Origin: Oasisia sp. SBJ-2009
Taxonomy: Eukaryota; Annelida; Polychaeta; Sabellida; Siboglinidae
Direction: 5' to 3'
Length of the DNA: 64,000 bases
Assembly: GCA_964017155.1 (NCBI GenBank)
Contig: OZ024857.1
Span: 4,504,869-4,568,868 of the forward strand
The position numbers and the translations under genes were made by a program. Each line of letters opens with the position of its first letter. Within the stretch, counting starts at the first letter, position 1. The notes under the pieces were generated by a model, which saw only the letters and a program-made list of their open reading frames with translations, made no database searches and was not told the DNA's origin. This document shows, piece after piece, positions 56,001 through 63,319 of the stretch.

Positions 56001-59000
56001 ATGTTTACTGTTGGGTTAACAAATTAAGATACTCACTTGGACAAGTGCCATCAATTTTCATCTGTGCACTGGGGCAGGTAGTTTCTGCAGATGATACAAC
56101 AAAATTAAATTCTGACACAAAGCAACTTATAACTTTTAAACCAGTTTCTGCAGAACAGAAGCTACAACCTTCATTAACTCCAACATAATCTTATTGGTTT
56201 ATGATACACATGCGATAGCTTATATTTTCTAAAGCACTACATGGTTACTATGGAAACGGGGATTGAGTGAAAAAACATTCAATATATTTTTATTTAGTAA
56301 AATCTATATGTTAAAAAACAACTGAACTATTAAAATAAACAACCAAGGTTTCATCTCATTTGGTGGTCGCTATATTTATATTAGGTAGTTAGAAAAACAT
56401 GCCAAGAGGCTCTGAAGTAGTTTAGGCTATTATGAGTTTGCAATTATGAATGAAATGTTTTTGGTGAATCATAATCTCCACACCATAATGATCTAATTGA
56501 GATACTTTCTCCAGTTATTCATAAGACGTGTCCTGAAACACAGCCAATTTGTGTCTATGCAACAACAGAATAGAGTCAATATGGAGTTATCTATATCTTC
56601 TTCACTAAGCCAGCCCAATGACAAGAAAAATAATAATAAACTTTATATAAAATAAACTGGTCACCAGAGACTGACTCTGTTCAATAGTGTTTACATCATC
56701 TTCTATAAAACAATATAAGTTATGTATACACAAATAAAATTTAATTTTATGATATAAATGAGTGCTGTTGATATTAATAGTGTGATATTTCACTATGTAA
56801 TAGTCCAGAATATTAATTGTCAATGTGTGTCACACAGAAGTGACAATATATTTTTATCCATTTCAATGCGAGTTCCTGCTAAAGCAATGTGTATCACTCT
56901 CCTGTTCGCCATAATTAATTAAATGAAAACATGACCTATCCCTACAGCTCCCACCACCCTATCCAATCACTGAGCTTCTTCTCTTCGCACTTGGCAGGAA
57001 GGCTCATACTGTGATAGGTAAACTCCCTATAGCGGGGAAGGAGGGAGGGTGATATGGTGAAGGGACGGAGCCAGGTAAGTATGTTACTTATAAATACATA
57101 TTTTAATTCTAAAAAATATAGAATTTATTACCTAACACAAATTTAGCCTGGCTCCGTCGCTTCACAAGGTGCAGAATCTAGGTGAATGTATGGTGGGATA
57201 TAGCCACTATGCTACCTCTAATGATCTCATGTTGGGTGCAGAATTGATTGTGCAGCCACTACCAGTCCTAGTTGGATGAGGTCGGCAGAATAGAGAGATA
57301 GGTCCTTGAGATCAAAGTCGGTGAAGATGTTATGACAGCGCAAGGTACTAGCTCGCAGAATCTGTTCCATGGAGGCCTGTCTGCGGAATGCGAGCGATGC
57401 AGTCATGGATCGTACCTGGTGTGCCTTAACCTTGTGGGACTCAAGGAGTCGTGTAAGGGAATTTGTGTAGCACTCCAGAATCTTTTTCCGGATCTACCCG
57501 GAGATTGTGGATGGTACAATGTCTCGTTTATGCCCTGGTTTGAACGACACAAACAGGAGGCGCTTGTGCTCCCTCCAAGGCATGGACCTTTCTAGGTAGA
57601 ATCTTAGTGCCCGTGTTGGGCACAGGATTCGGTCTTCAGCCATGCCATTGCTCAAATGAATGTCAAGTGCTGGAACAGTGCATGAAAGCACGCATTTCGG
57701 GCCCTTGCCGAATACTTGCATCTTTGATATGAATGACAGGCCTACTCGTAGAGTCACCTGTGTCCAGCCTGTAGTCCGTTGTAGTCAGGCATGCTCAAAA
57801 GCATGGATTTCGCCCTCACGTTTGCCGGAAGCAAGCGTGATGAGGAAAACTATCTTCCATGTAAGCAGGTGATTCGATGCTTGGTCTAGCGGTTCGAAAA
57901 GTGGTTTTGTCAATGCTGACAAAACTAAGGCGAGATTCCACTCTGGAAAAAATGACGCTGGTGGTGTTCCATTTCGATATTTCGAAGTAGTGACTTCAGT
58001 GCAGGATTCCGTCCTACTTCCGCACCAGAAGTGGCATGAAGAGTGCTGGCGATTGCCATCTGATAGCCTGCAATGGTCGAGATGGCCAAATGTTTCTCCG
58101 TGTGAAGGTAGAGAAGAAAATCCGACACTACACTCTCAGTAGCCGAGAGTGGATTAAGGTATTGTATGTTACACCAAGCAGTGAAGATCCTCCACCTGGA
58201 CTCATAGATCGCCAGAGTAGACATCGCAGAACAGGGACAGTCGAGCTCCCATCTTCCCTGTAAGCAAAGGAAGTAACACGACCACCTGTCGTAGTATGTC
58301 TAGAGAGTCGAAGGTTGCGTAACGATTGCACTGCCCGGTGCCCGAGTCCTAGTTGCGAGCTCGTTGAATAGTGACGAAGCCCCAAATGGAGCCGTGCGAA
58401 GGCGCTCCCATTCCTCTACTGACACAAGGGGAGAGACTCCTCATAGAGCTAGATCCCGTTGATGCAGTAGGATGTTGTAGGTGATGATGCAATCCAAGGT
58501 AGCGCCATCGGACCAAGCAGTTGCCACTGACTGAGACAACTGTAGTTTTGCATTAAGCTGTTCCAACAGCTGTTCTGTGGATATGCTTCCAATGCCCACG
58601 TGGTCAATCAGTCCTTGTATGGACCAATTGAAGGCAGCTCCCGTCCAATCCTGGAAGGAGATACACAGCTGTCGCATGTCATGACTGCGAGGTCACGGAA
58701 ATACGTCTGCTCTGCGCCGAGTCGTGCTTCCCCCCACCTGCAACCGAGAAACTCGGTGAAGCCCTTATCTACGACAGGGAAGTCTCGTGAAAACAGAAAA
58801 CCTGTAGTAGAAAGCTCTAACGCAGAGTACATGGCCTCTCTGGAGCCAGGTACCGAAGCAAATCGGTGTGATTTGCCCCCCAGAGAGGTTTGTAATTCTT
58901 GCTGAATTTTCTGAAAGTGACTGATCATTGCTTCAGAAAAAGGAAATTCAAGCTGGGGAGTGACAGGAACGGTATAATCGGCTTGTGCTAAAGCTGACAA

Positions 59001-62000
59001 ACGTGGCACTGTATGAGGATCGAGACTGTCAGTCGCCAGTAATTCATCACAGAGAAAAGTGGATGCCAGGATAACTCGTTCTGAATGTGACATCGTGTCA
59101 CATTGTTTGTCCGGTTGTACAGCATCTGATTGTGGAGTTGGATCAGTGTACTGTCCGTCGACAGAACTCCAGGCATCATCGTCATCCGAACAGGAATACA
59201 CAGCCGATCACCATACGCTATGTGAGTGGTGCTGTTTATCGCCTGAACAAGAGAATGGCAAGAAGAAATTACTGTTGCTGGTGTCACGTAGCTGGGTGGA
59301 ACCGACAGCCGCTGCCGGTGTACAGCGTGGGTATACTTCCACCTGGTGTGAAGTGATGTCCGGCTATCGCCTGTGTATTCCTGGAACCGATGGGCCAGCC
59401 AAACGTTTCGGAGGACACAGTGCCGATTCGCTGGTTGCCGAAAACCGGCTCTGCCAGTCTTGAAGTGGTTGCGTGTCGCGAAACAGGGCCCCCTGTCTTG
59501 GAGCCGGCGAACGCAAACTCCGGGTTTAATGCGCCTAAATTTTCCCGTAACTGCGGTCTGTTTGTTCGGCTACCGTCCCCGGATAACAGGAGACTCCAAC
59601 TAGGTTGAGTAACGCTGTTTGGGATGCAGTTCAGGATGCAGATTGGTGGTTCGCATGACTGAAGATTCTGATTAGTCAAAAGGCTCTCTGATTCGGCTCC
59701 ATCCGGAGCTCAGCCGAGGGTTTCTCCGGGCGCCCAGCGACACCATCCAAACTGTGTGACATCTCAGGTTTTCGTCCAGCTCCGAGATTTCCCGGTCTTT
59801 CGGTGACCTGGGCCGAATGGGGTCAACCTCCGGGTTTGGCTCCAGAGAACTAGCTGGGTCTCCGGTTTCGGCCCGGAGGAATGTCTCCGGTTTTCTGCCC
59901 GGAGCGGGCCCACCGGTGTAAGTCCTTTGACATGGACTGCCGGGTAAGTGCTCGGATTCCCTTGTAGGGAATCCAACTGGCGGGACAATTGTCCGGGCAG
60001 TTCCATCAACCGCTCAGGTCGAAACTGGGCCTCCGGGAGCACAGGGCCGATTAGTCGTGCTATTTATGACGTTAAGTAATACTTACTGGTCGCGGAGAAG
60101 GTTGAGATTTTCTTCTAACATGGACTCACGGTTACTGTCCTGGACTAACTCCGGGGATGACACTTGTGGCTGTGTTCATCTCTCAGCGCGGGCTTCAGCG
60201 TTGTTGATGGGTTGTCAGACGCCTGCATCTCTGAGACGGCGCAGGGCTTGGGAACGTTCCACTATACCGGTCCATACACTTGTTCACAGTGGACAGATAT
60301 AGATCTGTCCACTGTGAACAAGTGTCGCACTTGTTGTCGACTGTACAGCCGTGACAAGAACGACACTTGTTCGGGTGATTATCGCCGCTGCGCATGAGTC
60401 TAGTGTAGATGGGGCATGTACTCAGGTGGTCGCGAGTGACTTCCATGACAATTAGTTAAAACTGAAAGGGCGAAGTCGAACAGCTTAAAAAAAATGTGAT
60501 ATCAGCTAAATAAACTGATAAAATACGTACCTACTCGAAGGTGAGACATATACAATGGCGACGCCAAGAGAGTAGAGAAGCTCAGTGATTGGATAAGGTA
60601 GTGGGAGCTGTAGGGATACCCCTAGGTCATTTTTTCATGTAATTAATTATGGCGAGCAACTTGGGCATGGCCAAGTATATTGCCCCTTGTGAAGCGACGG
60701 AGCCAGGCTAAGTCTATGTTAGGTAATAAATACATCACAGTGGGTTGCTCACTAGCACTATGCCTGCAGCTGCTAAGCAGTACTAGGCAAATTGTGAAGT
60801 TTTGGATATTCTTGTGTACAGAGACACTACTTTAAGATATATCTATGCATAATTAGAGAAAAGGTTACTTAACTGCTTTTCGGAAAAAAAATAGGCAAAC
60901 TGTGAAATTTATCGGTTTTTTGGCCCTGTAGGGGACATTTAGAATGAGTCAATCAAATATTGATTTCTCATACATAGTGGTAGTACCCAAACATACATCT
61001 ATGTAAAATTTCAAATATATATCCCAAGTGGTTTCAAAGATATGGGAGCAAATGGTGGATGTAGAGTGATGCCATAATTCCATAGAACAATTGGCCCAAG
61101 GAACTAACATATGTTCTATTAATAACAACTAGAACATAATGGGAAGGAAACATTGTTACATCAACATTTACTGACTGGCTGTATACACGACTTATATTTA
61201 CAGTCATTACTTACTACTTGGATGTGGCAACACATGTCAAAAGTGGTCCTTTCAGAATAAAACAAACGCCAATGTGACTAACCTTGGCATGTCTTGTCTT
61301 CTACCTTGAGAATGTATCCTGAAGCACACTGTTCAGCTTTGCATTCTGTACCAGTTTCATCGGCTTTCACTGTACAACTCAGGCAGTCTGAAGGGCATCC
61401 TGAAAACAACACCATCTCATTTACTCACACAACTAACAGCGGTTCCGACAAAAGATATACATTTCGTGATTGCTTTTATTAAATTTGGAGGATCTTCCAG
61501 ACAAATCAGGTTGCAGTCAATTTTTCAAAGATTGTATGTAATAGATGTATACTGTCCCAGAGGGGATAATAATCCTGTTTTATGTGATACAATAAAAATG
61601 CAGAACAATTTCATTAAGTTGATGCTGATAATTAAAATTGCATTATCTGAACATAAGTGGTATGTATAAAATGCACTGTTGCCATCCCAACAAGCAACGT
61701 TAAGCAACGATAATATTTGGCTGAAGACTCCACCATGAAAAAGTGTTGTGTTGACCGTAAGTATAATATAGTGGGTAGTAAAAAGCTACATTGATTAAGT
61801 AGATTGTCTAGTAGTAGTAGTAGATTAGTAGTAATAGTAGTACAAGCATTATTTCCTGATAGTAACCATGACACGTGGTAAGTCTTGATTTTCAATGTGT
61901 CATCATCACCCAAAATTCTTACATACATTACATGCATACACACGATAAAGCTATAGATAAAATATTTAGTTCACAACAATCCAAATAAAATCATAAATAA

Positions 62001-62018
62001 TTAATAACAAATTATTAA

Positions 62019-62049
<31 letters not shown>

Positions 62050-63319
62050 AAATAACTATAATTAATGCCATTAATAAAACAGTATTAAAAATATATATTA
62101 ATAACAAATAATATTTCTATAAAATATGTTTGTAATCCTTTATATTTGAATATGACAAAATATGTCAAAAGTATTCCTCTGGAACAGTTACTGGTGTAAC
62201 TAACCCATGCATGTCTTGTCAGCAACCTTCAACGCAAATTTTGGAGCACACTGGTCAGGTTTGCATTCTGTAGCTCCATCGGCTTTCACTGTACAACTCA
62301 GACAGTCTGAAGGGCATCCTGTAAACAACACCATCTCATTTACTCACACAACTAACAGCAGTTCCGACAAAAGATAATTATACATTTAGTGATTGCATTT
62401 ATTAAATTTGCAGGATCTTCCAGACAAATCAGGTTGCAGTCAACTTTTCAAATATTGTATGTAATAGATGTATACTGTCCCATAGGGGATAATAATCCTG
62501 TTTTATGTGATACAATAAAAATGCAGAACAATTTCATTAAGTTGATGCTGATAATTAAAATTGCATTATCTGAACATAAAATGCACTGCTACCATCCCAG
62601 TGTTATGTTTCGACATAACTAACATTATAACTAGTAGGTATAAAGCAACAATAATATTTGGCTTAAGATTCCACCATGAGAAAGTGTTGTGTTGACCATA
62701 ACTATATCATAGTGGGTAGTAAAAACGTACATTGATTAAATAAATTGTCTAGTAGTACTGTAGTAGTACAAGCTGTATTTCGTGATGGTAATAATGACAC
62801 ATGGTAAGTCATGATTTTCAATGGGTCATATTCATCCAGAACTCTTACATACATACTATATATACACACATACATAAAAAAAGGCTATAGATAACATATC
62901 TAGTTCACAACAATCATAATAAAATCATAACTATTACATAAAATAAATAACATGCATAATTAAACTGTAATAATTAAAACAATACATGTTATTACAAAAT
63001 GATTACAAAATATTTAAAATAATTATAATAAATAACATTAAAGAAACATTATTAAAAGGTGAAAATATTTTATATATTAAAAACAGAAAAATATTAATAT
63101 ATATATTTTTTTAAAATAAAATATGTGTGTAGTCCTTGATATACGGATGTGGCAAAATATGTCAAGTGTTCCTTCCTGAATAAGACAACAACTGGTGTGA
63201 CTAACCCACGCATGTCTTGTCAGCATCCTTCAAGGCAAATTTTGGAGCACACTGGCCAGTTTTGCATTCTGTAGTTCCACCGGAATTCACTGTACAACTC
63301 AGACAGTCTGAAGGGCATG
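25393..63319 (-). CDS. Large modular cysteine-rich surface protein with Ly6/uPAR-like domain and GPI signal (23 visible exons, 5' end off window)
   Basis: Minus-strand exons from 63319 down to 25393 join to 864 residues. Twenty exons carry six-cysteine modules of 33-41 residues with pattern (A/G)CPxNCxxC...C...(Q/K)C..GY....K.C.G, close to furin-like/growth-factor-receptor cysteine-rich repeats. All are phase 1-1 (enter with two bases, leave with one), so each can be duplicated or lost without a frame change. The last three exons give a Ly6/uPAR-like domain (CYEC...GCW...CCNSNNCN) and a hydrophobic C-terminus without charged end, as in GPI-anchored proteins. Expected location is the outer cell surface. 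No transmembrane helix or kinase is seen. The start and signal peptide are right of the window. It is inferred, from phase and repeat type, that one gene spans the 16-kb minisatellite and the 3.6-kb DIRS-like insertion; two genes cannot be excluded. Function is unknown. Confidence 0.75.
25588..25700. repeat. 18-bp minisatellite, about 6 copies
   Basis: Unit ggaaggccatggaggggt, repeated next to the acceptor of exon 23. Confidence 0.93.
26720..26830 (-). CDS. Exon 22: Ly6/uPAR-like domain, middle
   Basis: 111 bases, 37 codons, phase 0-0, with acceptor tttgtgacag and donor GTGTGT. It encodes VETADGVKTHSRKCSNTTCD, then KCVPNGDDT. Spacing fits the central fingers of an LU fold. Confidence 0.78.
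27574..27656 (-). CDS. Exon 21: Ly6/uPAR-like domain, N-terminal third
   Basis: 83 bases. It enters in phase 1 like all preceding modules and leaves in phase 0 (donor GTGAGT after TGG), encoding MCYECEDCGKDDMKPVLC, then SGQGCW. LU domains typically start CYxC and have a GC motif at this point. The hydrophobic VQLVLLLST just upstream has no in-frame ATG and is the polypyrimidine tract read through. Confidence 0.8.
27761..27900. mobile_element. MITE-like hairpin, about 140 bp
   Basis: Ends tacatcattg and caatgatgta are perfect complements and arms stay similar for about 60 bases (catgttcaaa, gcaacaattt) around a central (TA)n. It possibly has TA target duplication. It lies in the intron between exons 20 and 21. 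Confidence 0.6.
28154..28264 (-). CDS. Cys-module exon 20 (last module)
   Basis: 111 bases, phase 1-1, encoding CDSNGLSNCAVCEDSSLACD, then CSSGYTATEDKTQCGG. A duplicate of its acceptor lies about 85 bases upstream. Confidence 0.82.
28265..28370. repeat. Two-copy duplication covering a 3' splice site, about 86 bp
   Basis: The segment gctgtaagaacatacaa, with roughly 70 following bases, is repeated. On the gene strand it provides a second cttacag acceptor upstream of exon 20. Confidence 0.8.
28836..28943 (-). CDS. Cys-module exon 19
   Basis: 108 bases, phase 1-1, encoding ATFKDCSECTKSHDKIVCTA, then CSPGFTFNDNKTACV. The first cysteine pair is reduced. Five 33-bp copies of an acceptor-like unit lie directly upstream. 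Confidence 0.8.
28946..29113. repeat. 33-bp minisatellite, 5 copies, at acceptor of exon 19
   Basis: Unit contains cactgcaacaaccaacagac then aggagtca. On the gene strand each copy ends a pyrimidine-rich tract with ttgttgcag. 33 bp is 11 codons and the stretch is open in the frame of exon 19. Confidence 0.93.
29388..29489 (-). CDS. Cys-module exon 18
   Basis: 102 bases, phase 1-1, encoding CPPHCSQCSQSGGSITCDSC, then VSSYVLDKTKSCK. Confidence 0.85.
29490..30361. other. Intron with a degenerate tandem duplication
   Basis: About 29885-30110 and 30130-30355 are diverged copies (attcagcctcaca, ggcggtgtgaata against ggcagtgtgaata, ccatgttg). No exon found. Confidence 0.5.
30362..30562 (-). CDS. 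Double Cys-module exon 17
   Basis: 201 bases, phase 1-1. It carries two modules without an intron between them: CPSNCKTCSEDNGVMTCGEC and CPSHCLECSVANGVMACSKC. This is the only double-module exon, so either an intron was lost or it duplicated inside the exon. Confidence 0.87.
30563..31512. other. Intron related to the 31.6-32.4 kb introns
   Basis: It includes a two-copy repeat of agacagccatgtgtctaaga at about 30820-30885. From about 31140 on it resembles the introns on either side of exons 15 and 16, evidence of exon plus intron duplication. Confidence 0.5.
31513..31626 (-). CDS. Cys-module exon 16
   Basis: 114 bases, phase 1-1, encoding CPRNCTECTVSAAGAAECK, then DKCDLKYGFKAADKTCQG. Confidence 0.87.
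31983..32104 (-). pseudogene. Decayed Cys-module exon
   Basis: This is recognisable as a sister of exons 15 and 16: it starts CPHNCGSL, then a frame slip, then TECETDKRDT and RADRTCL in another frame. The acceptor AG remains, but the donor GTTAGT has become CTGATT and internal cysteine codons are lost or out of frame. It lies midway between the functional exons at 31513 and 32432. Confidence 0.75.
32432..32539 (-). CDS. Cys-module exon 15
   Basis: 108 bases, phase 1-1, encoding CPVNCRTCTVTGGEAKCSTG, then QCEPRYALKADKTCVG. Confidence 0.87.
32905..33012 (-). CDS. Cys-module exon 14
   Basis: 108 bases, phase 1-1, encoding CDPNCASCQVAGARFCDSG, then CKAKYGYDSSSKKCVG. Confidence 0.85.
33170..33560. 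repeat. 24-bp minisatellite, about 16 copies
   Basis: Unit accccatgtcatcccagact plus ttac (24 bp), with C/T variants. Because 24 is a multiple of three it stays open in several frames on both strands; these frames are not genes. Confidence 0.95.
33653..33766 (-). CDS. Cys-module exon 13
   Basis: 114 bases, phase 1-1, encoding CPDNCKRCTWSTDKTVCD, then GQCKSGYAQGTDERKSCHG. It is the first exon after the minisatellite intron; the acceptor is gtgttgacag. Confidence 0.85.
33880..50135. repeat. Giant 47-bp minisatellite array, about 345 copies, 16.2 kb
   Basis: Unit on the plus strand: tagagaggacaggggaagag, tggaggggttgagggtgaag, gagtgac (47 bp). It is nearly gap-free, with single-base variants (gagagg/gagggg, gactag/gagtag, aagagt/aagggt) and rare 46-bp units. 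The plus strand is almost all purine plus T, GC-rich and strongly G-skewed. It lies inside the intron between Cys-module exons 12 and 13. Small frames near its right end come from the repeat. Confidence 0.98.
50136..50740. other. Intron flank of the minisatellite
   Basis: Short purine-rich gagag stretch near 50280, then unique AT-rich sequence. No gene recognised. Confidence 0.5.
50741..50845 (-). CDS. Cys-module exon 12
   Basis: 105 bases, phase 1-1, encoding CLDNKCTKCAFASDSSSTC, then SECEQSYILESNKCK. Its downstream intron contains the 16.2-kb minisatellite. Confidence 0.82.
50908..51016. repeat. 26-bp tandem repeat, 4 copies
   Basis: Unit gatgtaacattcagtcatga plus ctctgt. Diverged single copies continue to about 51130. 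Confidence 0.9.
51293..51457. repeat. (ATATC)n pentanucleotide array, about 33 copies
   Basis: Nearly perfect five-base repeat. The Tyr-His-Ile-Ile-Ser frames here are artefacts. Confidence 0.98.
51520..51600 (+). mobile_element. SINE or LINE 3' tail
   Basis: The piece taaagcgccccagaac and ggggcgctatataag followed by aaataaactattattattat is the common stem-like tail with ATT repeats of L2-type elements and SINEs mobilised by them. Only the tail is recognisable. Confidence 0.6.
51782..51883 (-). CDS. Cys-module exon 11
   Basis: 102 bases, phase 1-1, encoding CPDYCVHCSDGNKCLDQQC, then DANYAIKTADSLCH. The donor is GTAAGC. Confidence 0.82.
52285..52407 (-). CDS. Cys-module exon 10
   Basis: 123 bases, phase 1-1, encoding CPTGCAYCEFNASSTSTSPT, then RGCESHYYQDASNMECK. 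It has a longer Ser/Thr loop than other modules. Confidence 0.82.
52717..52827 (-). CDS. Cys-module exon 9
   Basis: 111 bases, phase 1-1, encoding CPANCLECSVTDSGAICN, then RKCDSGYAQNPTGMTCQ. Confidence 0.85.
52955..53045. repeat. (ATGT)n(AT)n microsatellite
   Basis: About ten ATGT units followed by (AT)n, in the intron between exons 8 and 9. The rest of that intron (53046-53600) shows nothing recognisable. Confidence 0.95.
53601..53714 (-). CDS. Cys-module exon 8
   Basis: 114 bases, phase 1-1, encoding CHSGCKECTLNGTNHVVC, then GKCQSKYTQLSSDKSCT. Two partial copies of its 5' half lie directly upstream (53716-53868). Confidence 0.85.
53716..53868 (-). repeat. Two partial tandem copies of the 5' half of Cys-module exon 8
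   Basis: Each roughly 76-base copy has an acceptor (gtttcag) and the coding start CHRGCKECTLDISSNQVVC, then runs straight into the next acceptor. They carry three of six cysteines and no donor. They are probably unequal-exchange products, now within the upstream intron. Confidence 0.8.
53869..54523. other. Intron, nothing recognised
   Basis: Unique AT-rich sequence between exons 7 and 8. Confidence 0.45.
54524..54637 (-). CDS. Cys-module exon 7
   Basis: 114 bases, phase 1-1, encoding CPTGCAECKESSGETETVC, then TKCFSTHVEVAASQCVG. The acceptor is tgtctcaag (AAG, weaker than CAG). Confidence 0.82.
54908..55012 (-). CDS. Cys-module exon 6
   Basis: 105 bases, phase 1-1, encoding CPKNCKSCYLDGTTKCLLSG, then CKHGYTLKSDGTCVG. 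It has the full six-cysteine set. Confidence 0.85.
55013..55452. other. Intron with a short (AT)n run
   Basis: (AT)n at about 55375-55400. A hydrophobic minus-strand frame just upstream of exon 6 lacks an ATG and is the polypyrimidine tract. Confidence 0.5.
55453..55578 (-). CDS. Exon 5 (atypical Cys module)
   Basis: 126 bases, phase 1-1, encoding ASANGCLMTMLTTTDGSKTY, then CPEGFCEVGYVWSSDSSGEK. The CP and first CxxC are lost, leaving four cysteines. Confidence 0.7.
56037..56084 (-). CDS. Short exon 4 (half module)
   Basis: 48 bases, phase 1-1, with acceptor tcatctgcag and donor GTGAGT, encoding TTCPSAQMKIDGTCP with only two cysteines. It could be a module reduced by loss, or a linker. The splice sites are good but the exon is short. 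Confidence 0.55.
56085..56906. other. Intron, nothing recognised
   Basis: AT-rich sequence between short exon 4 and the DIRS-like insertion. Confidence 0.45.
57227..58224 (-). pseudogene. Tyrosine recombinase of DIRS-like element, inactivated
   Basis: The N-terminal part (58224-57925) has the SAM-like helical core: YESRWRIFTAWCNIQYLNPL and FLLYLHTEKHLAISTIAGYQ. A frame break follows. The catalytic part (57757-57227) has CPTRALRFYL and LLFVSFKPGH, then a premature TAG at 57496-57494. Beyond it the box with HQVR (about 57421-57410) is kept. At the place of the nucleophilic Tyr the sequence reads FTDFDLKDL (Asp codon at 57313-57311), so the active site is lost. Confidence 0.75.
58600..60446 (-). 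pseudogene. DIRS-like Gag region, broken frames
   Basis: Begins with DHLSTCPIYTRLMRSGDNHP and a Cys cluster KCRSCHGCTVDNKCDTCSQW, similar to the start of DIRS ORF1. Later open pieces at 60042-59764, 59679-59284 and 59201-58608 lie in different frames, so it cannot be translated as one protein. The last piece includes an acidic CSDDDDAW motif and a helical region. Confidence 0.6.
60276..60326. repeat. Perfect palindrome, about 23-base arms
   Basis: Arms acacttgttcacagtggaca + gat and their complement flank a four-base centre, inside the Gag-like region of the DIRS-like element. Confidence 0.92.
60731..61282. other. Intron, part of a roughly 0.9-1.0 kb duplicated unit
   Basis: No gene. Its right end (from about 61100) resembles sequence before exon 16 and before exon 2. 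Confidence 0.45.
61283..61399 (-). CDS. Cys-module exon 3
   Basis: 117 bases, phase 1-1, encoding CPSDCLSCTVKADETGTECK, then EQCASGYILKVEDKTCQG. The next exon in the transcript lies beyond the DIRS-like insertion. Confidence 0.85.
62015..62050. repeat. (AT)n microsatellite
   Basis: Short AT run in the intron between exons 2 and 3. The neighbouring sequence is very AT-rich. Confidence 0.9.
62205..62318 (-). CDS. Cys-module exon 2
   Basis: 114 bases, phase 1-1, encoding CPSDCLSCTVKADGATECK, then DQCAPKFALKVADKTCMG. The flanking intron is duplicated too. Confidence 0.85.
63206..63319 (-). CDS. Cys-module exon 1 (first visible)
   Basis: The acceptor gttttcag and donor GTTAGT bound 114 bases, phase 1-1. 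It encodes CPSDCLSCTVNSGGTTECK, then GQCAPKFALKDADKTCVG. It is nearly identical to the next module downstream, so the duplication is recent. Confidence 0.85.

Larger units (their letters stand above)
57124..60730 (-). mobile_element. DIRS-like tyrosine-recombinase retroelement, non-autonomous, in an intron
   Basis: Bounded by 46-base inverted repeats: left 57124-57169 (tttattacctaacacaaatt...) and right 60685-60730, about four mismatches. The minus strand reads a Gag-like region (60446-58600) then a tyrosine recombinase (58224-57227). Reverse transcriptase, RNase H and methyltransferase, which lie between these in DIRS elements, are absent. Further repeats are nested: 56907-56995 is the complement of 60574-60654, and 57056-57075 is a direct copy of 60690-60710. 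Such internal complementary pieces are known in DIRS elements. A Crypton-like origin is less likely because of the Gag-like Cys cluster and inverted ends. Confidence 0.7.

Noticed and set aside
57332..57595. Plus-strand frames within the DIRS-like element
   Set aside because: They are antisense shadows of the recombinase region, which has clear motifs on the minus strand.
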